DNA from: Kordiimonas lipolytica | GTDB taxonomy: Bacteria; Pseudomonadota; Alphaproteobacteria; Sphingomonadales; Kordiimonadaceae | Assembly (NCBI RefSeq): GCF_001550065.1 | Contig: NZ_LRUB01000017.1 | Location: 310,001 to 374,000, forward strand | DNA length: 64,000 bases | Reading direction: 5' to 3' | Shown: positions 37,624 through 46,307 of the stretch, in pieces | How the letters are laid out: the number at the start of each line of letters is the position of its first letter | How positions within the stretch are numbered: the stretch's first letter is position 1 | Notes under the pieces: generated by a model | The model's database searches: none | Told to the model about the DNA's origin: nothing | The model's input: only the letters and a program-made list of their open reading frames with translations | Position numbers and translations under genes: made by a program

Positions 37624-38112
37624 CTACCATTCGACCGTAACAATGATGGCATCGGAATAGAGGCCGGGGGCTGCGTTCTGTCCCCCGGCGATCCGGCCAT
37701 AGACCGTGTAATTCCGGATTTCGCAGCACAAGAGCGACAGGGTATAACCGTCCGATACGACGGAAGTCCCGCCAGCGCCATCGGCCCAGATGGCTGTATG
37801 GGTGACATCCGTATAAAGATTGTAGAGCAAAGTATTACGACCGGAAGCCATTTTCCTGTCTGTCTTCTTGCCGTTTTCGCCCATGCTCAGCGATACCAGA
37901 TAGGAAATGCTGTCCCCAATCGTGTCCGAGCCGCAGCTGACCTCGACATTGCCTGTGCTGTCGACAGCTTGTTGGGTCAGGGCATTATAGGTCCCGAAGC
38001 TTACGGCAGTGGCATTGACGGTGCAATAGCAGCCGGTGCCGCTACAGCTTGCTGCCGCCTGCCAGGACAGCAGGAAGATTGAAGCAAGCATGTAAAGGGC
38101 GGCGCGGGTCAT
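37624..38112 (-). CDS. Spore coat U domain tip protein of archaic chaperone-usher pilus
   Basis: A 162-aa secreted protein with a signal peptide (about 1-21) and a spore coat U (SCPU) domain, including the paired Cys (CYCTVNATAVSFGTYN) and the closing PGLYSDAIIVTVEW strand. By position, last after the usher, it matches the CsuE-type tip adhesin, although it is shorter than CsuE. Its start overlaps the usher stop by 4 nt. Confidence 0.8.
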   Translation of the reverse strand: MTRAALYMLASIFLLSWQAAASCSGTGCYCTVNATAVSFGTYNALTQQAVDSTGNVEVSCGSDTIGDSISYLVSLSMGENGKKTDRKMASGRNTLLYNLYTDVTHTAIWADGAGGTSVVSDGYTLSLLCCEIRNYTVYGRIAGGQNAAPGLYSDAIIVTVEW

Positions 38113-40424
38113 CGTTGTATCCTCTTACAAACAACAGGGCGCGATACTGTTTGGCCTATCGAAGCAGAGATTGCTTGAATGTCTATTGTACAGCTTCCTG
38201 ACGGCATATGGACAAAAAACCGGCGCGCTTTCTGCAGGCCCGAGACATAAGCCATCCCCCGAAAGCCGATTGGGATATCTTCGCCATCGTCTGCGGCATG
38301 CATCCTTGAACCCGGAGGAAGATCGTTGCCGTCCTCATCAACAATGTGAAACAGCGCTGCTGTCACTGCCTGCACAGGGAAGTCGGCAGATACGCCGCTG
38401 CGTCTTTTGGGAACCACGCGAAGCGAGGTCTTGCCGATATCTGCCGAAAGCGGCAGGTCCAACGGATCGATGGAAAGCCTGTTTTCCTCATAAGCGCGCA
38501 GGCCCGTGACCAGTGCATGGCCTGACTTGTTCGTTTTGGTGACAACGCGGTTGTCCTGCATGACGTCCACACCTGCAAAATTGCCTACGCTTACGAGGGC
38601 GAAGCTGTCGCGGACGGGCCGCGAAAGATAAGCATCGCCCTTGAGGATAACCAACCCACCCTTGAGGCCCAGGCGCGCCGCATCACGGCCATACCAGTGG
38701 CTGACATCAAGTGAGGCAATAGCTTTTGGGCTATCATAGGTGACGCCGGCCCTGCCGCTTTGGGTGTCGTCCTGCCGAATTTCCGCGCGGTAGCCCAGCC
38801 CACCCTCATATGGGGCGTTTTGATTGATCCGTGTGGTACCCGCCCAGTCACGGCCTGTTTTTTCCATCGTCACATTGCCAGCCGTGCGCGCCCCCAGCCG
38901 GGTTGTGAAGCTGATAAAAAGGCTGGTCTCCCGGAATGCACCGACACGGCGCGAGAAGTTAACGCCCAGCCCGCCCAGCTTGCCGAGTTGCACCGAATAG
39001 GTGGCGCCGATGACTTCAAAGTCGTCTCTGTCGCGTTCGTCAACCCGGGTGTAATTGACGGAAATAGACCCTTTGGATTGCATCTCGAACCCGATGTTGG
39101 CGCTGCTGCGGCTGCGTGCGGGGCGGAAGTCTTTACTCTCGCCCAGGCGCGTGAAGTCGGCGGTTGTCATTTCATGGGACGCGAATATGCCGAACGTCTG
39201 TGATGACCAGCTGGCGTCAAGTTGCAGTAGCCCGCCGACATTTCCGCCGCGAAAGCTGACGGCTGTCGATGTGGAAAGTTGGCCGCCAAAGGGCAGCTTC
39301 CAGTCGATGAAGGGGCCAAGGCTTGCTTGTTGGGTTGATCCTTCAAGGTGCATGCCGGCGGTGAAGCTCTGGCTCAACCCTTTGCGGAAACTGCCGGCTA
39401 TGAATGGTTCCTCATAGTCGTTGCTGGTTGTCCCATAATTTTTCCGCAGCATGCCAAGGGACGCCGAGTAGGAGGCAAGGCCCGGTGTTAGCAGGTCGCG
39501 GTTGGCATAGAAGGGTTGCATCAAGACGGTTTCCCTGCCCAGCAGGTCTCGCACCACGACGCGCATGTTGCCTGCGCCCGTGATGATGGGCAGATGCTGG
39601 ATGGTGAAAGGCCCAGGGTCTATGGGAAGGCTCGACCGTTTGACGTCATTAACGAAGATATCCGCAGTTGACGGCAGTGAGGCAGTGCCCGAGACGGTTG
39701 GTGTCGGGAAAGTAATGAAGCCGGGCTGCAGGTTGAAGTCTGTGCCGAAGCGGATGCCTGCAAATCTGACGGGTCGCCCCCAGCCACTGGCCCTTGTCAC
39801 GCTGTCTCCCAGGTCCAGGCGAAGGCGCTTGTCCGGGAAGTCGATTGTCCATGTTGTTTCAAGCCGGGTCAGGCTGGCGTTCCCTGTCAGGTCTCTTCCC
39901 ACGAAGGTCGCGTTGCCGGTGCCGCGTTCGGAAAACACAGATAGTTCAGCCAGGCCCCCGCCAAAATCGCTGCCGTCCCCGATTTCCAGGGACAGGTCGT
40001 AGTTGAGGAACATGCCCAGTGGTGTTGGGTCCGGGGGAACATGCCGCCAACGCTCGCCCACCTGATGATGAGGAAAGCAGCTTGCTGCACAGCTGATGTC
40101 CAAATGCTGGCGGTGCGTATCAAATTCATAAGACAGGCCGGGAATAGCCAGCAGGGGCAGCAGTGAAAAGGTACGGTATGACCGGGGTGTTATAATTGGT
40201 GGGACCAGCCCAAGCGAGTCGAGGGCCCGAATGTCCAGATAGAAGTCATCTGGCGTTTCAAGCGCCGCATATATGCCAGGCTGGCTGATGCCGTTCACGG
40301 CGACTGTGGTAAAATAGAGTGATTGACGCGGCTCTTCAGCGTCTTGTGCCAATCCGGTGTCGGCAATCCCGAAGATCAGGATTGCCAGTCGGAACAGGGA
40401 CATCAGCTGAAGGCGCGATGTCAT
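38109..40424 (-). CDS. Fimbrial outer-membrane usher protein (archaic chaperone-usher, CsuD-like)
   Basis: A 771-aa usher that would export and assemble chaperone-delivered pilins. It has a signal peptide (about 1-26), an N-terminal chaperone-binding domain, a barrel with beta-type repeats, the plug-region segment VKRSSLPIDPGPFTIQHLPIITGAGNMRVVVRD, and a C-terminal domain with a Cys pair (CTIDIQAISASIGQTVSRPVVC). Length and features fit archaic (gamma-3) ushers. It overlaps both neighbours by 4 nt, so chaperone, usher and tip protein are translationally coupled. Confidence 0.9.
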   Translation of the reverse strand: MTSRLQLMSLFRLAILIFGIADTGLAQDAEEPRQSLYFTTVAVNGISQPGIYAALETPDDFYLDIRALDSLGLVPPIITPRSYRTFSLLPLLAIPGLSYEFDTHRQHLDISCAASCFPHHQVGERWRHVPPDPTPLGMFLNYDLSLEIGDGSDFGGGLAELSVFSERGTGNATFVGRDLTGNASLTRLETTWTIDFPDKRLRLDLGDSVTRASGWGRPVRFAGIRFGTDFNLQPGFITFPTPTVSGTASLPSTADIFVNDVKRSSLPIDPGPFTIQHLPIITGAGNMRVVVRDLLGRETVLMQPFYANRDLLTPGLASYSASLGMLRKNYGTTSNDYEEPFIAGSFRKGLSQSFTAGMHLEGSTQQASLGPFIDWKLPFGGQLSTSTAVSFRGGNVGGLLQLDASWSSQTFGIFASHEMTTADFTRLGESKDFRPARSRSSANIGFEMQSKGSISVNYTRVDERDRDDFEVIGATYSVQLGKLGGLGVNFSRRVGAFRETSLFISFTTRLGARTAGNVTMEKTGRDWAGTTRINQNAPYEGGLGYRAEIRQDDTQSGRAGVTYDSPKAIASLDVSHWYGRDAARLGLKGGLVILKGDAYLSRPVRDSFALVSVGNFAGVDVMQDNRVVTKTNKSGHALVTGLRAYEENRLSIDPLDLPLSADIGKTSLRVVPKRRSGVSADFPVQAVTAALFHIVDEDGNDLPPGSRMHAADDGEDIPIGFRGMAYVSGLQKARRFFVHMPSGSCTIDIQAISASIGQTVSRPVVCKRIQR

Positions 40425-41149
40425 TTTTCCGCCGGAAGTGTTTCCTGATAGATGCCTTGGTCGGTCGCGGCCATTACTTCGAAGCTGTCAGGAAGTCTGG
40501 CGGCAAACGGCTCAGCGGTATCAAGACGCCATGTCATTGTCGATCCTGGCAAAATATATTGATGGGTGTTGGCTTCAAAGAAGATTTCATCGTCTTTCAC
40601 CAGCCTGATGCCCGCCACCAGCGCGTGCGCATTGCCACTGTTTTCAACGGTTGCCCAAAGGCCGCCATCCTGGATGATCTTCCACGACAGGGGCGGCTGG
40701 GAAACAGTTTCAGGCTGCAGGAATACCGGAATGCTGATCCGGACGGCAAACTGAACCTGGCTGCCAGAGTCCTCATCAGGTGGGGACGGAACCTCCTGAA
40801 TATACAGGCGATAGGTGCCTTCCCTGTTCCAGTCGTCATGTCGTGTACCCAGCGCTATGCGAACAACCTGTTCTTCACCGGCTGCTACACTGAATATTGG
40901 GGGGCAGGCGATGAGATTGTCTGAGTCCGCATATTGGTCTTTACCACCCGTTTGATCCCACTTGACCAAGCGTAACTGCACGACAGTGTCAGTGGTGCCG
41001 CGGTTATGGATGGTCATGGCAGCCAGAGCTGTGTCTTTTGTGAGCGTGATCCGGATCGGGCTGACTTCAAGGGAAGCCGCAGCCTGTGCTGCCTGAAACG
41101 GGGCAACTGAAAAAAATAAAAGCACCAAAAATCGTGCGACGTTATTCAT
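40421..41149 (-). CDS. Periplasmic fimbrial chaperone (CsuC-like)
   Basis: A 242-aa PapD-type pilus chaperone. After a signal peptide (about 1-24) comes the N-terminal immunoglobulin-like domain (LEVSPIRITLTKDTALAAMTIHNRG) and the conserved RLYIQEVP region near residue 117. The interactive strand and cleft Arg are plausible but not individually assigned. It is placed between the SCPU pilins and the usher, the order of archaic csu operons. Confidence 0.9.
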   Translation of the reverse strand: MNNVARFLVLLFFSVAPFQAAQAAASLEVSPIRITLTKDTALAAMTIHNRGTTDTVVQLRLVKWDQTGGKDQYADSDNLIACPPIFSVAAGEEQVVRIALGTRHDDWNREGTYRLYIQEVPSPPDEDSGSQVQFAVRISIPVFLQPETVSQPPLSWKIIQDGGLWATVENSGNAHALVAGIRLVKDDEIFFEANTHQYILPGSTMTWRLDTAEPFAARLPDSFEVMAATDQGIYQETLPAEK

Positions 41150-41170
41150 GAAAAATTGCTCCCTGCTTCC

Positions 41171-41638
41171 CTAGAAATCCAGCGCTAAAATGGTGATTTC
41201 GCCTGAAGCGCCAGTTTCTCTTTTTTTGGCTGAGTTTCCTCTAGGTAACTGATAGTAGGACGCCTGGCCATATAGATTGCCTGCCTTGTTGATATTTGTT
41301 GACTGGTAGGCAGCTGTTTTTATCGAGACGGACTGCTGCCCTGGCCTTTGCACGGCTAGCTGATAATCGGTCTCACGTGTGCATAAAATTTCGAGCGGTT
41401 CTGCAGAACCTGCCACCTGTACTCTGGCCATGCGGACAATGCAGCGCGGCAGAACCACAGCTGAGACGCCAATGCGCGCGGTGGGTCTTTTAGTGTTTTT
41501 GTGCAAGTTGTTTTCTTGGGGGCTGTCTGCGGCGGCTTGCTGACTGGCAAGCAAAATCTGAGACCAGATGGCCAGAATGGCCGCGCTTCTGGTGGCAGAG
41601 CGATGCCAATGTCTGGTCAATAAATCCGCAAGTGTCAT
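41171..41638 (-). CDS. Divergent SCPU-like minor pilin
   Basis: A 155-aa secreted protein (hydrophobic leader to about residue 38). The part ARIGVSAVVLPRCIVRMARV and the later EILCTRETDYQLAVQ follow the SCPU pattern (two Cys in matching strands), ending in a hydrophobic strand ITILALDF, but the overall similarity is low. It lies 21 nt before the chaperone gene, where csuA or csuB minor subunits sit. I infer a minor pilin subunit; a pure hypothetical is the alternative. Confidence 0.6.
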   Translation of the reverse strand: MTLADLLTRHWHRSATRSAAILAIWSQILLASQQAAADSPQENNLHKNTKRPTARIGVSAVVLPRCIVRMARVQVAGSAEPLEILCTRETDYQLAVQRPGQQSVSIKTAAYQSTNINKAGNLYGQASYYQLPRGNSAKKRETGASGEITILALDF

Positions 41639-41705
41639 GCGTGCATCACCTGTTTCAGCATTGCAGCATTCGCCTTTCCTTCCCCATATGAAGCAGTATA
41701 ACTCT

Positions 41706-42227
41706 CTAGAAAGTTACTGTCACTGTTACGGTGTCGCTATAGGACCCGGGGGCTGCGTTCTGAAGCGCAAACAATCTGCCATATACCGTAAAGGTCTGGT
41801 TTGATCCGGTACCTGTATCGGACACAGTATCGACGCCAACAGTATCGCCCCAAACTGTGGTGCGCTGGGTGTTTTGATAGAGCGAATAAGTCAGGTCATT
41901 GGCGCCGGATTCCATAACGCGGGTGGTCACTGTTGCGCCTTGGCCCGTGCCCTCATCCAGGCCGATGTCATAGTCGGTCGTGTTAGTGCAGAGAACGGTC
42001 AGTGTTACGGTGCCATCGATATCTGTTGCAGAAAACGGGTCATAAACGCCAAAGGCCAAATCTGTTGCGCTGACGGAGCAGGTAGCATTCACGGTTGCAG
42101 TGACCTGAAATGTATCGGTTTGCGCCGACGCGCCCGAAGTTGCGGTCATCCCCAACAGTAAAGTCGCACTAACAAGGGCAAGAAACTTTGCCACGTGATA
42201 CCGTATCTGAGTTTTAAAATACTTCAT
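41706..42227 (-). CDS. Spore coat U domain major pilin (CsuA/B-like)
   Basis: A 173-aa secreted SCPU-domain protein. The signal peptide runs to about residue 36 (ASAQT). The mature part has QVTATVNATCSVSATDLAFGVYDP, the second Cys in TLTVLCTNTTDYDIGLDEG, and the C-terminal PGSYSDTVTVTVTF donor-type strand. It is first in the operon, so probably the major rod subunit of an archaic chaperone-usher pilus. The start at 42227 has GGAGAT just upstream; the frame up to 42368 is leader-like AT-rich DNA. Confidence 0.85.
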   Translation of the reverse strand: MKYFKTQIRYHVAKFLALVSATLLLGMTATSGASAQTDTFQVTATVNATCSVSATDLAFGVYDPFSATDIDGTVTLTVLCTNTTDYDIGLDEGTGQGATVTTRVMESGANDLTYSLYQNTQRTTVWGDTVGVDTVSDTGTGSNQTFTVYGRLFALQNAAPGSYSDTVTVTVTF

Positions 42228-42386
42228 ATCTCCAGCTCCTTGTTGGCTAGAAAATATATCTACATATAGCTTATATGATGTATTCTTAATTTTATTTAAA
42301 GAGATCACAATCTGTCTTGTGTTTGTTTGCGGCAAACTGTCGCGATATAACGCTATTAATGATACCATGAGTTATTTTTTACATCT
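42228..42386 (-). promoter_or_regulatory. Upstream region of the chaperone-usher pilus operon
   Basis: About 160 bp, very AT-rich. A perfect inverted repeat CATATA-gct-TATATG lies at 42263-42277, about 35 bp upstream of the first start codon, and may be an operator or part of the core promoter. Confidence 0.4.
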
Positions 42387-43118
42387 TTAAGGCGCTTTTT
42401 CTGACGTGAATTGCTCTGCCTGTGGCCGAATGAACAAGAGGAAAAGCGTTGCTGACAGCCCGGCTGCGGCAAACATCATACACATCACCATGATCTGGTA
42501 GCGCGCTGCGACAAGGGGCGATACGCCGGAAAGGATTTGCCCTGTCATCATGCCGGGCAGCGATACCAGCCCAACAGCAAACAAGCTGTTTGTGATGGGA
42601 ATGAGGGCCGCTTTGAGGGCCACCGAGCGTGCGGTCAGATAGTCGTCGCCGCGCTTCATCTCTGCGGCGAGGCGTTCTGCAGCAAGGCTGACACTGTTCA
42701 TTGAAGCTGCGAAAATCATCCCAGCCAGCGGGACCATGACTTGCGGTTTGAACCACGGGTCGGGGCGCAGAACTCCTTGTGTGATCAGGGCTAGGACAGA
42801 GCCGCCCCCAAGTGCGATTGCCAGTAACGCGACCGGATACAGCGTGCGTCTGGAAAGCTTGGTTGTCCTTAGTGAAATCCAGCTGGAAACAAGGGCCATT
42901 ATGGCCAGAACCGAGACGACCACCCAGGGCGTTTCCGCTGCGAACAGGTAAACCAGGAAATACCCGATGAGCGACAATTGAAGGATCATTCGGGCAAAAC
43001 CATATAGGGTTTCCCTCGCGTCACGTGACCATGTGTGCAGGATGGCGACCACGACGGCGACCGGCAAGAGCGCCAGCGCCAGATTGGCCAGTGGGATAGT
43101 GTGGGTCGCATCAGCCAT
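42387..43118 (-). CDS. FetB-like ABC transporter permease (UPF0014 family)
   Basis: A 243-aa integral membrane protein with about six or seven helices, matching the FetB/YbbM (UPF0014) family by its conserved LQLSLIGYFLVYLF, MVPLAGMIFAASMNSVSLAAERL and VGLVSLPGMMTGQILSGVSPLVAARYQI segments. E. coli FetAB exports iron. Here no ATPase (fetA) gene is adjacent, so its partner must be elsewhere. CAGGAG lies 7 nt before the ATG. Confidence 0.82.
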   Translation of the reverse strand: MADATHTIPLANLALALLPVAVVVAILHTWSRDARETLYGFARMILQLSLIGYFLVYLFAAETPWVVVSVLAIMALVSSWISLRTTKLSRRTLYPVALLAIALGGGSVLALITQGVLRPDPWFKPQVMVPLAGMIFAASMNSVSLAAERLAAEMKRGDDYLTARSVALKAALIPITNSLFAVGLVSLPGMMTGQILSGVSPLVAARYQIMVMCMMFAAAGLSATLFLLFIRPQAEQFTSEKAP

Positions 43119-43217
43119 GTTTCGGCTCCTGATTTTTATCTACGGCAAGTGATAAGCACGTTCGATTTTTATCAGGAAAGTCATATATTCACACGCTGCA
43201 ATTCTTTAGCGTGTCTG

Positions 43218-43562
43218 TCATGCGGCTGCGCCTTCTTCCTTTGGTATTGCCAGATAGATGTTCCCTTTTTCGTCAGTTTTTGTCTCAAGGGCGGGGGTGC
43301 AGCCTTCGTTCGCGCCCTGTGCGGTGCCGGTTTTCAGGTCAATCACCCAATTATGAAGCGGGCAGGCAACGGAATGGCCATGCACAATCCCTTCCGACAA
43401 GGCAGCGTGTTTGTGTGGGCACTCGTTTTTCAGGGCAAAAATCCTGTTGTCCGAGGTACGAAACAGCGCCACTTCAAAGGCGCTCGTATAAATGCGGCGG
43501 GCCCCGCGGGCCGGGATGTCGTCAATATGACAGACAAGGGTAAAAGTGGGTTGAAATGTCAT
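43218..43562 (-). CDS. NirD-like Rieske [2Fe-2S] protein
   Basis: A 114-aa Rieske-type protein of the nitrite reductase small-subunit (NirD) family. The cluster ligands are CPH (about residues 48-50) and CPLHNW (about 67-72), with the NirD-like spacing and SEGIVHGHSVACPLHNW context. NirD normally pairs with the large subunit NirB; none is present here, so it may act as a ferredoxin-like partner of another oxygenase or reductase. AGGA lies upstream of the ATG. Confidence 0.8.
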   Translation of the reverse strand: MTFQPTFTLVCHIDDIPARGARRIYTSAFEVALFRTSDNRIFALKNECPHKHAALSEGIVHGHSVACPLHNWVIDLKTGTAQGANEGCTPALETKTDEKGNIYLAIPKEEGAAA

Positions 43563-43936
43563 CGCTTCATCCTGCTGGGATTTTATTCTGATTGGGCGTC
43601 TTATTTTCTGCCTGCTGTGTCCGGACTCTGGCGTGAATTAGCAAGGCACGTGCCAGCATGGGAGGTGCTCAAGAATGAAAATAAAAACAGAGATTTAGTC
43701 CTTTTTTGAGACTATTGATGCAATTCCAACGAGAAAAACCTGATTATAATTTAGACATCGGCCAAAAAAATAGTCAGCCCAACTAACTCAGGGCGCCAAG
43801 CATGCTGGGGCGGCGGTGGGCAGGTTGCACCGGATAGTCATATGGGCTACAAAAGCCGCGCCCTGTTCGACATATGCTGGCGCCCGCCTATGTCATAGAC
43901 AATCAACCGATTTGTGACTTTTCAGGAGTGCTTCCC
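43563..43936. other. Intergenic region between NirD-like gene and aminotransferase gene
   Basis: This 374-bp gap lies between divergent genes. It contains AT-rich DNA with a TATAAT at about 43746 on the plus strand, and a GC-rich stretch near 43800. No gene or stable hairpin with a T tract was seen. Confidence 0.4.
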
Positions 43937-45115
43937 ATGCAATCATTCATCCCCCCGAAACGCACACTGATGGGGCCCGGCCCATCGGACGTTCACGACC
44001 GTATCCTCGAGGCAATGGCACGCCCCACACTTGGTCACCTGGACCCTGAATTCCAGCGCATGATGGAAGAGCTGAAGGAAGGCCTGCGTGCACTTTTCAA
44101 AACTGAAAATTCCATGACTTTCCCGGTCTCGGCTCCCGGTTCAGCGGGTATGGAAATGTGCTTTGTCAACCTGATTGAGCCCGGCGACAAGGTCGCCGTG
44201 GTCAAGTACGGTGTGTTCGGCGAGCGGATGAAGGAAAATGTGATCCGCGCCGGTGGCGTGCCTTTGATGGTGGAATTTGAATGGGGAAAGGCCCCGCTGC
44301 CGGCAAAAGTGGCAATGGTGCTGGAAGCCAACCCAGACGCTAAAATTCTGGCCTTCGTGCACGCAGAGACCTCCACGGGGGTGTGTGCAGATGCCAAAGC
44401 ACTGTGCGATCTGGCGCGGGAATATGATTGCCTGACCATTGTTGATGCCGTGACCAGCTTGGGTGGCCTGCCGGTTGAGGTGGACAAATGGGGCATCGAC
44501 GCCATTTATTCCGGCAGCCAGAAATGCCTTTCCTGCACGCCGGGGCTTTCACCTGTAAGCTTTTCCGAGCGCGCGCTGGACCGCGTGCGGGCACGTAAAA
44601 CGCCAGTACAAAGCTGGTTCCTGGATCTCAGCCTGGTGATGGCATACTGGGACGGCACGGGGGGGCGGTCCTATCATCATACGGCGCCTGTGAATCCGCT
44701 TTACGGCCTGCATGAAAGTCTCGTGATGCTGTTCGAAGAGGGGCTTGAAGAAAGCCATGCCCGCCATGCGGTGATGCATGAAGGCCTTGTGGCAGGCCTT
44801 GAGGCAATGGGGCTTGAAATGCTTGTGGATGCCGACGTGCGCCTGCCCATGCTGAACGCGGTCAAGGTGCCGGACAGCATCGATGAAGCCGCGGTGCGTG
44901 CGCATCTCCTGGCGGAATATGATCTGGAAATCGGTGCAGGGCTTGGGCCGATGGCGGGCAAGGTATGGCGTATCGGGCTGATGGGAACATCCGCACGCGA
45001 GGAGAATGTGGAACTGTGCCTGACCGCACTCGCCGACGCGCTTGGCCGGCAGCAGATGCATGTGGATGGCATCAAGGCGCTGGAAGCTGCGCGCGCCGCC
45101 ATGAGCGACGACTAG
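43937..45115 (+). CDS. Class V aminotransferase (alanine- or serine-glyoxylate type)
   Basis: A 392-aa PLP enzyme of fold type I, class V. The N terminus LMGPGPSDVHDRILEAMARPTLGHLDPEF is typical for alanine-glyoxylate and serine-glyoxylate aminotransferases, the PLP-lysine is in SGSQKCLSCTPGLSP (about residues 194-208), and the C terminus has WRIGLMGTSAR. It would convert glyoxylate to glycine using alanine or serine. CAGGAG lies 8 nt before the chosen ATG; the longer frame from 43874 is rejected. A strong terminator follows. Confidence 0.9.
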   Translation: MQSFIPPKRTLMGPGPSDVHDRILEAMARPTLGHLDPEFQRMMEELKEGLRALFKTENSMTFPVSAPGSAGMEMCFVNLIEPGDKVAVVKYGVFGERMKENVIRAGGVPLMVEFEWGKAPLPAKVAMVLEANPDAKILAFVHAETSTGVCADAKALCDLAREYDCLTIVDAVTSLGGLPVEVDKWGIDAIYSGSQKCLSCTPGLSPVSFSERALDRVRARKTPVQSWFLDLSLVMAYWDGTGGRSYHHTAPVNPLYGLHESLVMLFEEGLEESHARHAVMHEGLVAGLEAMGLEMLVDADVRLPMLNAVKVPDSIDEAAVRAHLLAEYDLEIGAGLGPMAGKVWRIGLMGTSAREENVELCLTALADALGRQQMHVDGIKALEAARAAMSDD

Positions 45116-45146
45116 GCTTCAAAAGTCAGTTCCTGCAGATGATAGA

Positions 45147-45171
45147 GGGCGGGGATTTCCCCGCCCTTTTT
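45147..45171. terminator. Terminator after the aminotransferase gene
   Basis: GGGCGGGG (45147-45154), loop ATTT, CCCCGCCC (45159-45166), then TTTTTAC. A perfect 8-bp stem; its T tract is on the plus strand. The convergent small membrane-protein gene ends at 45170, within it. Confidence 0.85.
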
Positions 45172-45409
45172 ACTCGCTCTTACCAATCAATTTGCGCCAC
45201 ATGCGTCTTTCGCACGCCAGGCTGCCGCCAGTAAGCGTGCTGGTGGCGGCCAGAACGATCAGAAGCCACATTACTTTGTCTGCCTGTTCTGTGCCTTTCA
45301 GCAAGAGGGCGCTGCCGATCAGCGCGGCAGCCCACAAAATTGCCTGGGTAACTTTTTGGCGTCCGCCGGCGTTTTTTTGGTTGATATCAGGTTTGGTGTC
45401 CTCGGTCAT
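45170..45409 (-). CDS. Small two-helix membrane protein of unknown function
   Basis: A 79-aa protein with a charged N terminus (MTEDTKPDINQKNAGG) and two hydrophobic helices (about 22-40 and 45-66) ending in a basic and hydrophilic tail. I do not recognise a family. GGGAAAG lies just before the ATG. It is convergent with the aminotransferase gene, and its end lies inside that gene's terminator. Confidence 0.6.
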   Translation of the reverse strand: MTEDTKPDINQKNAGGRQKVTQAILWAAALIGSALLLKGTEQADKVMWLLIVLAATSTLTGGSLACERRMWRKLIGKSE

Positions 45410-45520
45410 AACTTTCCCTTTTTGTTTCCTTGGGGTTCTTTAATGTAACCTATAGGTATCAAATAGGGATAAATTAAGGCCATGTCAAGAGCATGCCCAA
45501 ATTTTGTCTATGATGGACTT

Positions 45521-45656
45521 GATCCAAAGCCTGGCGCAGTTCGTAAAAGAGACATTCCTCGTTTAAGCGACCCCCAAAGGGTCTCCTCCCTCTCCATCCA
45601 AAGGAGGCCCTCGCTGACTGACCCGCCCCGTTCCCCCGAGGGCGGGTCAATTTTTT
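45521..45656 (+). ncRNA. Candidate small RNA B with CUCCUCCCU tract
   Basis: In a noncoding gap between 45410 and 45744. A hairpin GACCC-ccaaa-GGGTC (45569-45583) is followed at once by CTCCTCCCT (45583-45591), then GGAGG at 45603-45607 that could pair with CCTCC in an alternative fold. The end is a terminator TGACCCGCC/GGCGGGTCA plus ATTTTTT (45619-45656). A possible -10 TATGAT lies at 45509-45514; the transcript start is inferred from it. Layout matches small RNA A and C in this window. The exposed CUCCUCCC resembles the anti-Shine-Dalgarno motif of alphaproteobacterial cuckoo/CcsR-type RNAs, but this is only a resemblance. Confidence 0.55.
45619..45656 (+). terminator. Rho-independent terminator of candidate small RNA B
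   Basis: TGACCCGCC (45619-45627) pairs with GGCGGGTCA (45641-45649), then ATTTTTT. No protein gene on the plus strand ends nearby. Confidence 0.75.
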
Positions 45657-45744
45657 GGCGTCCGACCGATCATTCAGTCCAATTTACATCTTGAGGTCGT
45701 CATATTATGCCGCCATGGTGCGCGGAAACTGAGATGGGAATGTT

Positions 45745-46296
45745 ATGACCAAATTCGTAGCGCTGTTGCGTGGCATCAATGTGGGTGGCCACAAGAAAAT
45801 CAACATGGCGGACCTTAAGGAAGTGGTGTCAAAATGCGGCTTTGCGGGCGTGCAGCATTATATCCAGTCGGGCAACCTGGTCTTTGATGGCAAGGGCACG
45901 GCAGAGGCGGCCAGGAGCAAGCTGGAACGCGCCATCGAAAACGCCTTCGGCTTTCCTGTGGATATTATGGTGCTATCGGAAAACGGCTTCCGCGGGGAAG
46001 TAGCGGCCTGCCCATTTGCTGATGGCGATAGCCCGAAAGGTGAGCTTGATCCCAAGTTTCTGCAGTTAGCTTTCCTGAAAGGTACGCCAGACGCAGCGCA
46101 TATCGAAACTCTCTTCAGCGCATACGAAGGGCCGGAGATGATTGCGTATAAGGGGCACACGATCCATATCTATTTCACTGAAGGGTCTGGCCGGTCAAAA
46201 TTGACACCATTGCTGACCGACAAGAAGCTGGGTGTGCCAGCCACTGCGCGCAACTGGAACACGGTTCAAAAGTTACTTTCCATGCTGGACGGCTAG
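45745..46296 (+). CDS. DUF1697 family protein
   Basis: A 183-aa member of the DUF1697 family, recognised by its N terminus (FVALLRGINVGGHKKINMADLK) and HYIQSGNLVFDGKG, and by the C-terminal RNWNTVQKLLSM. The length is normal. Function is not established. It is transcribed alone on the plus strand, with GATGGGA upstream of the ATG. Confidence 0.92.
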   Translation: MTKFVALLRGINVGGHKKINMADLKEVVSKCGFAGVQHYIQSGNLVFDGKGTAEAARSKLERAIENAFGFPVDIMVLSENGFRGEVAACPFADGDSPKGELDPKFLQLAFLKGTPDAAHIETLFSAYEGPEMIAYKGHTIHIYFTEGSGRSKLTPLLTDKKLGVPATARNWNTVQKLLSMLDG

Positions 46297-46307
46297 GCTT
46301 GCGAGCT

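Noticed and set aside
43740..43760. TATAAT near 43746 as a promoter
   Set aside because: No -35 box at a suitable distance; kept only as a note in the gap description.
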